Part shown: positions 1 through 7,519 of the stretch, in pieces
How positions within the stretch are numbered: position 1 is the stretch's first letter
How the letters are laid out: each line of letters begins with the position of its first letter
From: Pirellulales bacterium
GTDB lineage: Bacteria; Planctomycetota; Planctomycetia; Pirellulales; Thermoguttaceae
Direction: 5' to 3'
DNA: 8,737 nucleotides
Assembly (NCBI GenBank): GCA_030617125.1
Contig: JAUWWA010000052.1
Coordinates: 1 to 8,737, forward strand
Translations under genes and position numbers: made by a program
Notes under the pieces: generated by a model
Databases searched by the model: none
What the model was told of the DNA's origin: nothing
Seen by the model: only the letters and a program-made list of their open reading frames with translations

Positions 1-2036
1 GCGGCAAGTCGGTCGGCATCCTCTCCAAACTCGGACGCATGAAATGGGAGTCGAGCAATCCCCAGATCGCTCGCGTCGACGGGGCGACGGTGACGGGAAT
101 GAGCCTCGGGCAGTCGCAGGTCATGGCGCAACTGGGTGCTGTCGTCAGTCAGCCGGACCAAGTCAACGTTGTACCGTCGATTGCCGACGCATTGGTGATC
201 ACACCGGAAGTTTTGCAGATTCGCGTTGGCGAAAGCACCCGCGTCGGAACCGATATCTCGGTCTACCGGCGTGAGATGAACGTGAGCAGTATGTGCGCCG
301 TCACGCCGGCGCTGTCCGGCGTCGTCCGCTACGTGGGCGAGACGCAATCGCTCGTCGGCGTGGCCCCGGGCGCGTCGGCCGTGGCATTCACCTTGGGCGA
401 CATATTGACAAACGCCATGGTCGAGGTCGTGCCGGGCGGGTCAATCGACGGCCGTGTCGTCCTGGAACCCGCCGGCGGCAACCTGGCGCCGGGGCAAGCG
501 CTGCCGCTGCGAGTGCTGGTCGTCACGCCGCGGGGCGAGAGGGTCGACCGGACCGATTCGGCCATCCTCACCAGTTCCGATCCGCTCGCGGTGACGATTC
601 GCGGCAATCGAGCGTGTGCCGTCAAAGGCCCCGGCTCGGCGGAAATCACCGCCGCGCTCAGCGGAACGCACCGCGTGGGCAAGGCCCGAGTCAACGTCAA
701 CGACCTGCCGATCACCGGACTGGTCGTCGAGCCGGCACAGTTGGCGATGTCGACCGGCGACGTGGCCGCGCTGCGAATCCTCGGCCGGGCCGATAGCGGC
801 ACCTACGAACTCTTCCCACAGCCGGACCTGACGGTCACCGCCGGCGGGCCGAATCCCGAGGCGGTGCAGATCGATCGAACCAACGCCGTTAAGGCGATTC
901 GACCCGGCCAGACGAACCTAGCCGTCAACTGGCAGAACCGGCTCAAGCAGCACGTGCCCGTCAGCGTGGTCGATCATCCGTGGACGGACGTGCGGATTGA
1001 GCCCTCGCGGGCGACGATCCATCCGGGCCAGCCGCTCGTGTACCAGGTTTCGGCCATGCGTGGCGGCCGGCGCCGCGTGCTGGGACCCACGGACGGCGTG
1101 AACCTGTACGTCACCCAGCCCCGGGTCGCCCAAGCGGCCAAGAACGACCTGGCGGTGCGTGGGGTCAGTCCGGGCCACACGGTGGTCGTCGCCCAGTTGG
1201 CCGGAGAGACCGCCGAGGCCGGCCTCGACGTCGTGCCGGCCGGCACCGCCTCAGTAGCGGTTGCCGGCATACCGGGCGGTGTGAGCGTGTACAGCCATGG
1301 CGTCTACAGACCCGAGTACATCGAACGTTATGGTTACGGCGGAGGAACCTACTTCATCGGCGACGACTACTGGCTGGGGGGCGCCCGGGGCGGCGTTTAC
1401 GGCGTCGACGTCTATGAGCCGGGCGTGGTCGTCGCGCCGCCGCCGGTCGCTCAGGCCGGGCTACGGTTCATTCCCGACGTGCTGAGCGTCCCGACGAATT
1501 CCTCCGGCGCGGCGGTGCGCGTCGTGGAAGTGCTCGCCGACGGCTCCGTCGGGCGCGACGTGACCGACGATCCGGCCCTACAGATCAGTCAACCGGCTGA
1601 GATCGCCCGGCTCGAGGGGAACGTATTCCGGCCGCTTCGGCCCGGGCAGGAACGCATCGGCGCGAAGCTTGGGCCGCTGACGGCCGAGCCGCTGCTGCTG
1701 TCGGTCACCGGTAAACGGTTCGTCCAGGTCATCGACACGTTCAACAGCGGCCCCGCCGACTTCGATATCACGCTGGAGGTACTGGCGGGCGCGTCGGAGG
1801 GCCCGCTACAATATCGGGTATACGAGGCAGGAACGGCCCCGCCGGAAGCGTGGGTCGCGGCCCAAATGGAAGGCGAGTTGCAGCGCGTAACGCTCCGCAG
1901 CCCGAGATTGCCCTACGGAGAGCGCGGCTCGCTGTATCAGTTGGTGATTGAGGCCCGCGACGAGCAGGGGTCGATCCAATCGTACCCGATAACCTTTCGG
2001 CTCACCTCGGTCATCGAGCGAGCCGACAAACGGTAG
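1..2036 (+). CDS. Bacterial Ig-like (BIG2-type) multi-domain protein, 5'-partial
   Basis: The reading frame is open from base 3 (first complete codon GGC) to the TAG at 2034-2036. The gene starts before the window: the first ATG at 39 lies inside a BIG2-like module (KWESSNP then IARVDG, as in many group 2 bacterial Ig domains). Further modules begin near 177, 441, 711 and 981, each opening with a pattern like 'L-x-V-x-P-x-x-x-x-L-x-x-G' and ending in a short Val-rich strand. A Gly/Tyr-rich linker (1299-1424) and a Pro/Val stretch follow, then another beta-rich module (about 1461-1710) and a distinct C-terminal domain (about 1713-2033). No membrane segment is visible in this part; any signal peptide would be upstream. 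Ig-like repeats usually serve as extracellular or periplasmic stalks or adhesion modules, so an envelope location is inferred. It lies 75 bases upstream of the SrfC-like gene on the same strand; a functional link is possible but unproven. The family call is fairly sure, the role is not. Confidence 0.8.
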   Translation, partial: GKSVGILSKLGRMKWESSNPQIARVDGATVTGMSLGQSQVMAQLGAVVSQPDQVNVVPSIADALVITPEVLQIRVGESTRVGTDISVYRREMNVSSMCAVTPALSGVVRYVGETQSLVGVAPGASAVAFTLGDILTNAMVEVVPGGSIDGRVVLEPAGGNLAPGQALPLRVLVVTPRGERVDRTDSAILTSSDPLAVTIRGNRACAVKGPGSAEITAALSGTHRVGKARVNVNDLPITGLVVEPAQLAMSTGDVAALRILGRADSGTYELFPQPDLTVTAGGPNPEAVQIDRTNAVKAIRPGQTNLAVNWQNRLKQHVPVSVVDHPWTDVRIEPSRATIHPGQPLVYQVSAMRGGRRRVLGPTDGVNLYVTQPRVAQAAKNDLAVRGVSPGHTVVVAQLAGETAEAGLDVVPAGTASVAVAGIPGGVSVYSHGVYRPEYIERYGYGGGTYFIGDDYWLGGARGGVYGVDVYEPGVVVAPPPVAQAGLRFIPDVLSVPTNSSGAAVRVVEVLADGSVGRDVTDDPALQISQPAEIARLEGNVFRPLRPGQERIGAKLGPLTAEPLLLSVTGKRFVQVIDTFNSGPADFDITLEVLAGASEGPLQYRVYEAGTAPPEAWVAAQMEGELQRVTLRSPRLPYGERGSLYQLVIEARDEQGSIQSYPITFRLTSVIERADKR
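177..1245 (+). repeat. Tandem Ig-like protein modules, about 88-90 residues each
   Basis: Four successive modules start near bases 177, 441, 711 and 981, a period of 264-270 bases. Shared landmarks are an opening strand with V-x-P (VITPEV, VLEPAG, VVEPAQ, RIEPSR), a following L-x-x-G-like turn, a middle 'V' strand before a short 'VxGxxPG' or 'VKGPGS' turn, and a closing Val-rich strand (VEVVPGG, VNVNDLP, VSVVDHP, LDVVPAG). The modules are diverged in sequence, so this is an old protein-level repeat and not a recent DNA duplication. The boundaries are estimates by eye. Confidence 0.6.
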
Positions 2037-2111
2037 TTGACATTATTACTCCCGGAACCGCAGTCCCGGGGCATTTGTGCCTTAGTACACGATCAGAACG
2101 GTACCAGTTTC
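2037..2111 (+). promoter_or_regulatory. 75-base spacer ahead of the SrfC-like gene; no clear signal
   Basis: The spacer follows the TAG of the Ig-like gene. It contains TTGACA at 2037-2042, but I see no TATAAT-like box 16-18 bases further on. Two short inverted repeats are present: CCCGG (2051-2055) with CCGGG (2066-2070), and GGCA (2070-2073) with TGCC (2078-2081). They share base 2070, so they could form only as alternatives. There is no purine-rich Shine-Dalgarno sequence just before the ATG at 2112. An internal promoter or attenuator is possible, but the evidence is thin. Confidence 0.2.
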
Positions 2112-4667
2112 ATGGCGTTTCCAGACGAACGCGATCGCAACTTGATTCGCCGAGCCGAACAGGTGGAGACCCTCGCGACCGACTTGTGTGATTGGCTCTC
2201 GGAGTTCAACCCGGAGCGGAGGGCCACCGAGCTGCTTCCGATCGAGGAGAGCGACGAGTTTGAAATGCTGCAACTGCGGCGGCTGGCCGGCAGCCTGTAC
2301 ACCTCGGCCAAGGTGCCGGTCTCCGCGGCGGTGTACGGGCCGTCGCAGGTGGGCAAGAGCCTGTTCGTCGGCCAGGTGCTCCGGCCACACAGTGAAAACT
2401 TTTGTCCCATCGGCGGCGACGAAACACACGGCGAGCCGGCCTACTATAAGGAACTCTCCTTCGACAACGATCTGAACCCGCAGTGCGGCTCGAACGAGGC
2501 CACCGCCCTGGTCACCCGATTCACGACCAAGGACCGCATCGGCACGAGCGTTTCGCCGGAGTATCCGGTGATGGTTCGGGCGTTAACACGGGTGGAATGG
2601 CTTCGGGTGCTGGCCCGCGGGTTCCACGTCGAGTGTCGAACGCCCGGCCATACTTGGACGCAGGGCGAGCTGGAATCGCTCTTCGAAGACCTCGCACGAG
2701 AGTTCCCCGGCAGCGAAGTCGACCGCAAGTGGCGCATGGACCTTCTGGATGCGTACTCGTACATGCGTAGCGTCGACCGCCGGGGTTTCAGTTCCAAGGA
2801 GGCCATCCTCAACGGGCTGTTGAGCCGATACTCGCTGAGCGACGACGGCTACGTGGCGCTCGCCGCGGCGCTGTTCTGGGACCGGTGGCAATCGCTGACG
2901 AACCTGTTTGACAAGATCAACAACTTCTTGCAGCGGATCACGCTGGGCGATCACGATCCGGCGAGCTTCACTCATTGGGCCGGGGTCCGCTTCCTGTTGG
3001 ACAGCCAGCGGGCGAAGGTCCACGAACGCCGCACTTCCAAGGTTTGGCAGCAGGTCGACTGGGCCGACATGTACCTCGTCGAAAAGGAAAAATACTGTGT
3101 CCTGGACTACCGCCCCGGGACGGGGCAAGGGAGCGAGGAACTGGAGACGATTCAAGCCGGCATGTTGGAACTAGCGATGCCCGTTTTGCCGCACCGGCTC
3201 AACGACGACTGGCGCAAGGTGATCGAGCAAATGGATTTCCTCGACATTCCCGGCATGCGCGCCGGGCGCGTGGGCGCCGAAAAGGGAAAGCGAACCAGCG
3301 CCGACTCGCTCGAAGAGCAGATGGAGATCGTCAAACGCGGCAAGGTGGCGTATCTGTTCGAGCGTTACACCGACGAGTTGCAGATCCAGACGCTCCTGCT
3401 GCTGTCCCGCGGCGGCAACCTCGAAGTAACCGGCCAGATGAAGCACCACATCGACAAGTGGGGAAAGGCCCGATACGGCGAGAAGACCTGGCCCACTCGC
3501 GTTCACGACGACGTGCCCGCGCTGTTTATCGGCATGACCGGCATCGACGAGGAATTCCGCAATCGGGAGGAATACGCCGACAAGGGCCTCTACGACAACC
3601 GCCTCGGCCAGTTGGTCGACGCGCTGAGCAGCGTGATGAACGATTTCGGCGGGCGCGGCAAGGCCTTCACCAACGTCTATCCCATCCGGTATCCCGGGAT
3701 CTGGGATACCGACCAGCAGCAACGCGAGAAGGAAGACTTGGAGAAATGGAACCGCGCCAAGAAGGCCTTCCTCGAGTCCGAGATGGTCAAGGACTATACG
3801 CGCGGCGCCGAGCAACGCTGGGAAACCGCCATGCGAGACGACGACGGCGGGTTGTCGCTGATCAGTGCGGGCATCCGCGCCGTGACCACCGCCGACGACA
3901 AGCAGAACCAGTTGCAAAAGCGTATCCAGGAGGTGCGCAATCGGTTGTTGCAGCTTTCGCGCAACTGGGTCGTCGACCCGGACGCCAACGTCGACCGCGA
4001 GAAACGACTCGCGGCCGCCCGAAAGGTCGTCAATTGGTTGCAGTCGAACGAAGAACTGGTGTACTACCGCGTTCACGCCTTGCAGGAATCGCTCTCGGTG
4101 GCCGACGGCGATGAGTTGGCGTTGGCCGACTGCATCGACACACAGGGCCGGCGCCGGGGCGATCCGCTGCCCAGGCAGCTTCGCAACTTCCTGCACGAGT
4201 GGGCCACCACGGCGGTCGCCAAGCGCTGGGAAGAGTACACCGCCGCGCACAAGGATGGCAGACCGTGGCTCGAGTCCGGCGACGTCGGCGCCTTCACCCG
4301 ATATCTGCGCGATTACCTGGTCACCGAGGAGATATTCGACGCAATGCTCGATCAACTCGGCCCGGTAGTCCACTTGAAGACCCGCGACGAGGCGGCCCGG
4401 CGCCGCGCGCGGCGTCAGTACGTCCGGATCATCTTGAACGACTACGTGATGAACCCCGGTCACAGCATGGCGCCCATCCAGCCGCCGGAAGGCGACAAGC
4501 CGGACGGGGAACAGGAGAACTACGATCGATTCGGATTGATGGGCTCGTTCGTCCAGCGTTGGACTACTCGGCTGCCGCTCGCGCTGGCTTTGGGGGCGGG
4601 CGAACACGTGAAGCTCCCGCCGGGCAACAGCCAGTTGATCGATATTCTGGAACCATTTGACCAATAA
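2112..4667 (+). CDS. SrfC-like P-loop NTPase (putative virulence factor family)
   Basis: This is an 851-residue protein from the ATG at 2112. A TTG at 2037 would add 25 residues, but it abuts the previous stop and the added residues are unconvincing. A strand leads into a P-loop, GPSQVGKS (residues 76-83), which fits G1/Walker A. EATALVTRF (129-137) could supply the switch I threonine (T131 or T135). FLDIPG, with DIPG at 378-381, fits G3/Walker B. GMTGID, with TGID at 476-479, sits where the G4 motif (N/T)KxD is expected but lacks its lysine. The roughly 240 residues between G2 and G3 look mostly helical, and the C-terminal half is helical and charged, ending LPPGNSQLIDILEPFDQ. No signal peptide or clear membrane helix is seen, so it is probably cytosolic or peripherally membrane-bound. 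The motifs and the SrfB-like neighbour 15 bases downstream point to the SrfC/Virul_fac family, whose biochemical function is not settled. A dynamin-like or other large GTPase activity is an inference. The family call is fairly strong, the activity is not. Confidence 0.75.
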   Translation: MAFPDERDRNLIRRAEQVETLATDLCDWLSEFNPERRATELLPIEESDEFEMLQLRRLAGSLYTSAKVPVSAAVYGPSQVGKSLFVGQVLRPHSENFCPIGGDETHGEPAYYKELSFDNDLNPQCGSNEATALVTRFTTKDRIGTSVSPEYPVMVRALTRVEWLRVLARGFHVECRTPGHTWTQGELESLFEDLAREFPGSEVDRKWRMDLLDAYSYMRSVDRRGFSSKEAILNGLLSRYSLSDDGYVALAAALFWDRWQSLTNLFDKINNFLQRITLGDHDPASFTHWAGVRFLLDSQRAKVHERRTSKVWQQVDWADMYLVEKEKYCVLDYRPGTGQGSEELETIQAGMLELAMPVLPHRLNDDWRKVIEQMDFLDIPGMRAGRVGAEKGKRTSADSLEEQMEIVKRGKVAYLFERYTDELQIQTLLLLSRGGNLEVTGQMKHHIDKWGKARYGEKTWPTRVHDDVPALFIGMTGIDEEFRNREEYADKGLYDNRLGQLVDALSSVMNDFGGRGKAFTNVYPIRYPGIWDTDQQQREKEDLEKWNRAKKAFLESEMVKDYTRGAEQRWETAMRDDDGGLSLISAGIRAVTTADDKQNQLQKRIQEVRNRLLQLSRNWVVDPDANVDREKRLAAARKVVNWLQSNEELVYYRVHALQESLSVADGDELALADCIDTQGRRRGDPLPRQLRNFLHEWATTAVAKRWEEYTAAHKDGRPWLESGDVGAFTRYLRDYLVTEEIFDAMLDQLGPVVHLKTRDEAARRRARRQYVRIILNDYVMNPGHSMAPIQPPEGDKPDGEQENYDRFGLMGSFVQRWTTRLPLALALGAGEHVKLPPGNSQLIDILEPFDQ

Positions 4668-4670
4668 AGG
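4667..4670 (+). promoter_or_regulatory. Weak Shine-Dalgarno candidate for the SrfB-like gene
   Basis: AAGG overlaps the end of the upstream TAA stop (4665-4667) and lies 12 bases before the ATG at 4683, longer than the usual 5-9. Initiation here may depend on coupling to translation of the SrfC-like gene. Confidence 0.3.
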
Positions 4671-4682
4671 CAAGATACACCA

Positions 4683-7469
4683 ATGCACATATTGTTCGCA
4701 AACACCGGCGTTCAAACCGTCTGTGTCCCGTTGAAAGGCGGCAGCCGCTATCAGACCGCCCAGATCGGCTACGGCTGGCAACGCTGCCGGTGCAAAAGCG
4801 GCGAGGAAGACGACCGTGAGCGCGACTTTCCCTACATCCAATGGCAGATTATCCAGTCGGGAACAACACGGTTGTTCCTGGCGGTCGACACCAGTTGCGG
4901 CGACCCCGACGTCGGGTACTTCTGCGACGGCGGCGCGTTGACGAAGGATTTCGTCATTCACCTCGACGGGCTGCTCGACGTGCAGGGACAGCCGCTTCGC
5001 GGCGTGCCGTCGGTCGAGGTGTGCATCCGCCCGGCGACCGCCACCGCCGGCGACGCCAAGCACGTTCACATGATCGTCGACTTCGGCAACAGCCGTACGG
5101 GCGTGTTATTGTTGGAGTTGGCCGGAGAGATTTCCCAGACCCCGCAAATGCTGCCCTTCGAGTTGATCAACCGCTACCACTTCGACGCTTTCAACGACCG
5201 AGGTGAATTCGTCAGCATGCCCGACGCCAGGTGGTTCTCCTCGAAAACTCACTGGTGCAACACGCCCTACCTGCCGCCGATGCAGCAGAAAAAGATCGAA
5301 TACCACGCGCTGGAGGAGGGCGAGGGCAAGCCGGGGTGGTTCGGACGCGGCAAGAAGAAGGTCCCGCAAAGCAAGGTCGAGGTCGTGGAGATTCCCCCCT
5401 TGTTCGACGACCTTTCGATGGTCCGCCTCGGACGCGAAGCCGATGATGTTGCGCAGGTCATGCGTGCCGAGGGCGACGTCCGCACCGGCGTCAGCTCGCC
5501 GAAGCGTTACCTCTGGGCCGACGACGCCGGTTGGCTCGAAGGCGCCAACTGGCACATGTCCGATCCGGCCGACCGCTGCCGCACCGGCACGTACGCCTCG
5601 ACGCTGCAAGGCCCGATGCTGCGATTCGTCCACGAGGACGATCGCGACTTCCTGTTGGTCGATCGCAAGCCCCGCGAGGAGGAGTTCGCCAGCGAGACGC
5701 CGCTGAAACCACGCCACGCACCGCGGTGTATGATGACGGCCGCCATCTACGAACTACTCTGCCAGGCCTATTCCTACGTCAACTCGGCGCCGTACCGCAA
5801 CGCCTCGGGCGATGCCGGCCGTACGCGAGAGATCCGCACCCTCACGCTGAGCTACCCCAGCGGGATGATTCAGGACGAGCGCCGGCGCTTGACGGCCCAA
5901 GTGAATAAGGCCATCAACATTTTCGCCATGACGTTGGGGAAGAACCAGTGCGTCGAGCCGGAGTTGAACCTCAACATCGACGAGGCCAGCGCCGTCCACC
6001 TGACGTACATCTGGAGCGAGATGCGGATGCTCGGGCAGAACCCCAAGCTGTGGTTCTCCACCTTACGTCTCGACCGTGGCCGGGAGGCTCCCAAGGAAGA
6101 AGAGCCTTCGCCGAGGCTAACCGCGCCGGCCGGGCGGCGTCGCGGCCGGGGAATCGCACGGCCCGGCGGCAGACGCCCAAAGACCGAAGAAGAAGGCTTC
6201 GGCGACGCGGCCAACGAAATCCGCATCGCCTGCATCGACATCGGCGGCGGCACCACCGACCTGATGATCGCCAAATACAACTTCGAAAGCAAGATCGACG
6301 ACGCCATCCACGGAAAGGTCATCCACCAGGACGGCATCTACCTCGGCGGCGATCAACTCGTCAAGCGGCTGCTCGAAACGATCATCGTTCCCGCCTTCGC
6401 CGACGCCATCGGTCTGGAAGATGAGGACGTGCAACTGCTCTTCGGGCCGGAGGTGCCCCGCAACCGCGAAATCCGCTCGCAGCGCGTCAACTGGATCAAC
6501 CGGCTCTTCGTTCCCCTGGCGCACCGGTACCTCGACAACGCCGTCGACGACGTTACTGACGAGCCGATCTCGCACATCGATCCCGAGATCGTCGAGCCAG
6601 CCGTTGTCGAGTCGTTGCAGCAGGTATTCGACAAGCTCCGCGGTCCCGGCTACTACAATGCCCAGCAGGAACTCGACCTGGTGTTCGACGGCGTCGAATT
6701 CGAGGGCGTCGTCCACGACGTCTTCGACGAATTGTTGTTCGACTATTGCCAGCGAATCGTCGACCACGAGGTCGACATCGTCCTGCTGGCCGGCCAGCCG
6801 TCGAAGCTCAGCTACATCCAGCAACTCGTGCGGACATACGTGCCGCTGGCCCCGTCGCGGATCGTGCCGATGTTCAACCATTACGCCGGCAACTGGTATC
6901 CGTACCAGGACGAAAAGGGGCACAACCCCGGCGTGATCATCGACCCGAAAAGTCCGGTCGTCGTCGGCGCCGCCATCGAGTTCATGGCCCGAAACGGCAT
7001 GCTCCCGCAGTTCAAGTTCGAGATGAAGGGCAAAACCTTTGAGAACACCTATTACTGGGGCGTGATGACCGACGCCACCTCCGGCATCCGAAAGGAGCGT
7101 ATCCTTTTTCAACCCGCCGAGGACCAGGCACGCGAGGAAATCACCGAGTTTACGACCAGCTCGCAGCGGGTGCTCATCGGGCGAAAACTGGCCGCGGGCG
7201 AGGACGCCCAGGCCACGCCCGTCTATCTGCTCAAAATGGACGTCGGCGATCGCATCGGACCGACCGAAATCGTCGTCAAGATCAAGCGAAAACACGCCAC
7301 CAAGGAAGAAGAGGAAACCCTGGAAGTCGAGTCGGTCACCGGCGTCGTCGCCGGCGAGGACGCCATCCTCGACGAAAACGTCTACTTCAACTGGCGAACG
7401 CTCGCCGACGAACGGTACTACCTCGACACCGGCGGGCTGGACAATATCGAACTAGGAGCCGTCCACTAG
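4683..7469 (+). CDS. SrfB-like actin/Hsp70-fold ATPase (virulence factor SrfB family)
   Basis: This is a 928-residue protein, close to the length I recall for SrfB proteins. The three nucleotide-binding motifs of the actin/Hsp70 fold are in order: phosphate-1 DFGNSRTG (133-140), phosphate-2 DIGGGTTD (519-526) and an adenosine-type motif LLAGQPSK (701-708). SSPKRYLW (271-278) and LSYPSGM (389-395) match what I remember as SrfB-typical stretches. Residues 1-128 form an N-terminal domain with six cysteines (14, 35, 37, 72, 81, 114). The phosphate-1 to phosphate-2 distance (386 residues) is about twice that of Hsp70. It includes a Lys-rich loop (200-225) and, just before phosphate-2, an Arg/Gly/Pro-rich linker (467-505, with RRRGRG at 485-490). 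Residues 773-928 follow the ATPase core and look strand-rich. No signal peptide or membrane segment is seen, so it is probably cytosolic. It lies between the SrfC-like gene and the GrpE-like gene, suggesting a complex. ATP binding is strongly supported; substrate and role are unknown. Confidence 0.85.
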   Translation: MHILFANTGVQTVCVPLKGGSRYQTAQIGYGWQRCRCKSGEEDDRERDFPYIQWQIIQSGTTRLFLAVDTSCGDPDVGYFCDGGALTKDFVIHLDGLLDVQGQPLRGVPSVEVCIRPATATAGDAKHVHMIVDFGNSRTGVLLLELAGEISQTPQMLPFELINRYHFDAFNDRGEFVSMPDARWFSSKTHWCNTPYLPPMQQKKIEYHALEEGEGKPGWFGRGKKKVPQSKVEVVEIPPLFDDLSMVRLGREADDVAQVMRAEGDVRTGVSSPKRYLWADDAGWLEGANWHMSDPADRCRTGTYASTLQGPMLRFVHEDDRDFLLVDRKPREEEFASETPLKPRHAPRCMMTAAIYELLCQAYSYVNSAPYRNASGDAGRTREIRTLTLSYPSGMIQDERRRLTAQVNKAINIFAMTLGKNQCVEPELNLNIDEASAVHLTYIWSEMRMLGQNPKLWFSTLRLDRGREAPKEEEPSPRLTAPAGRRRGRGIARPGGRRPKTEEEGFGDAANEIRIACIDIGGGTTDLMIAKYNFESKIDDAIHGKVIHQDGIYLGGDQLVKRLLETIIVPAFADAIGLEDEDVQLLFGPEVPRNREIRSQRVNWINRLFVPLAHRYLDNAVDDVTDEPISHIDPEIVEPAVVESLQQVFDKLRGPGYYNAQQELDLVFDGVEFEGVVHDVFDELLFDYCQRIVDHEVDIVLLAGQPSKLSYIQQLVRTYVPLAPSRIVPMFNHYAGNWYPYQDEKGHNPGVIIDPKSPVVVGAAIEFMARNGMLPQFKFEMKGKTFENTYYWGVMTDATSGIRKERILFQPAEDQAREEITEFTTSSQRVLIGRKLAAGEDAQATPVYLLKMDVGDRIGPTEIVVKIKRKHATKEEEETLEVESVTGVVAGEDAILDENVYFNWRTLADERYYLDTGGLDNIELGAVH

Positions 7470-7485
7470 CCGCCACGTTTAGCGA

Positions 7486-7500
7486 CCGTCGCTGCGACGG
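7486..7500 (+). other. Short perfect hairpin between the SrfB-like and GrpE-like genes
   Basis: CCGTCG (7486-7491) pairs with CGACGG (7495-7500) around a three-base loop, CTG. It lies in the 50-base gap after the SrfB-like stop (7467-7469), eight bases before the ribosome binding site of the next gene. No U-run follows, so an intrinsic terminator is unlikely. It could stabilise the upstream mRNA end or set the relative expression of the two genes, or be chance in GC-rich DNA. Confidence 0.35.
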
Positions 7501-7507
7501 CCAAACC

Positions 7508-7511
7508 GGAG
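7508..7511 (+). promoter_or_regulatory. Ribosome binding site of the GrpE-like gene
   Basis: GGAG lies eight bases before the ATG at 7520, good spacing and the clearest Shine-Dalgarno in the window. It supports the chosen start and suggests independent initiation for this gene. Confidence 0.6.
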
Positions 7512-7519
7512 CCGCCACC

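Noticed and set aside
39..41. ATG at 39 as the true start of the Ig-like gene
   Set aside because: The frame is open back to base 3 and the ATG sits inside an Ig-like module, so the gene begins upstream of the window.
2037..2065. TTGACA as a promoter -35 box
   Set aside because: No -10-like hexamer is found 16-18 bases downstream, and single consensus hexamers occur by chance.
2037..2111. TTG at 2037 as the start of the SrfC-like protein
   Set aside because: It directly follows the previous stop without a ribosome binding site, and the 25 added residues are not protein-like. The ATG at 2112 opens a charged helical N-terminus.
2975..4114. A 379-codon plus-strand frame within the SrfC-like gene
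   Set aside because: The product is mostly Arg, Gly, Pro and Ala, typical of an out-of-frame reading of GC-rich coding DNA, and it overlaps the DIPG motif region of the real gene.
3171..5069. A 632-codon open frame on the minus strand across the SrfC-like/SrfB-like junction
   Set aside because: It is antisense to two genes with clear motifs. Its product is rich in Leu, Val, Arg and Ala without motifs, as expected of a shadow frame in GC-rich DNA.
6117..7295. A 392-codon open frame on the minus strand inside the SrfB-like gene
   Set aside because: It lies opposite the phosphate-2 and adenosine motifs of a well-supported gene and shows no recognisable domain.
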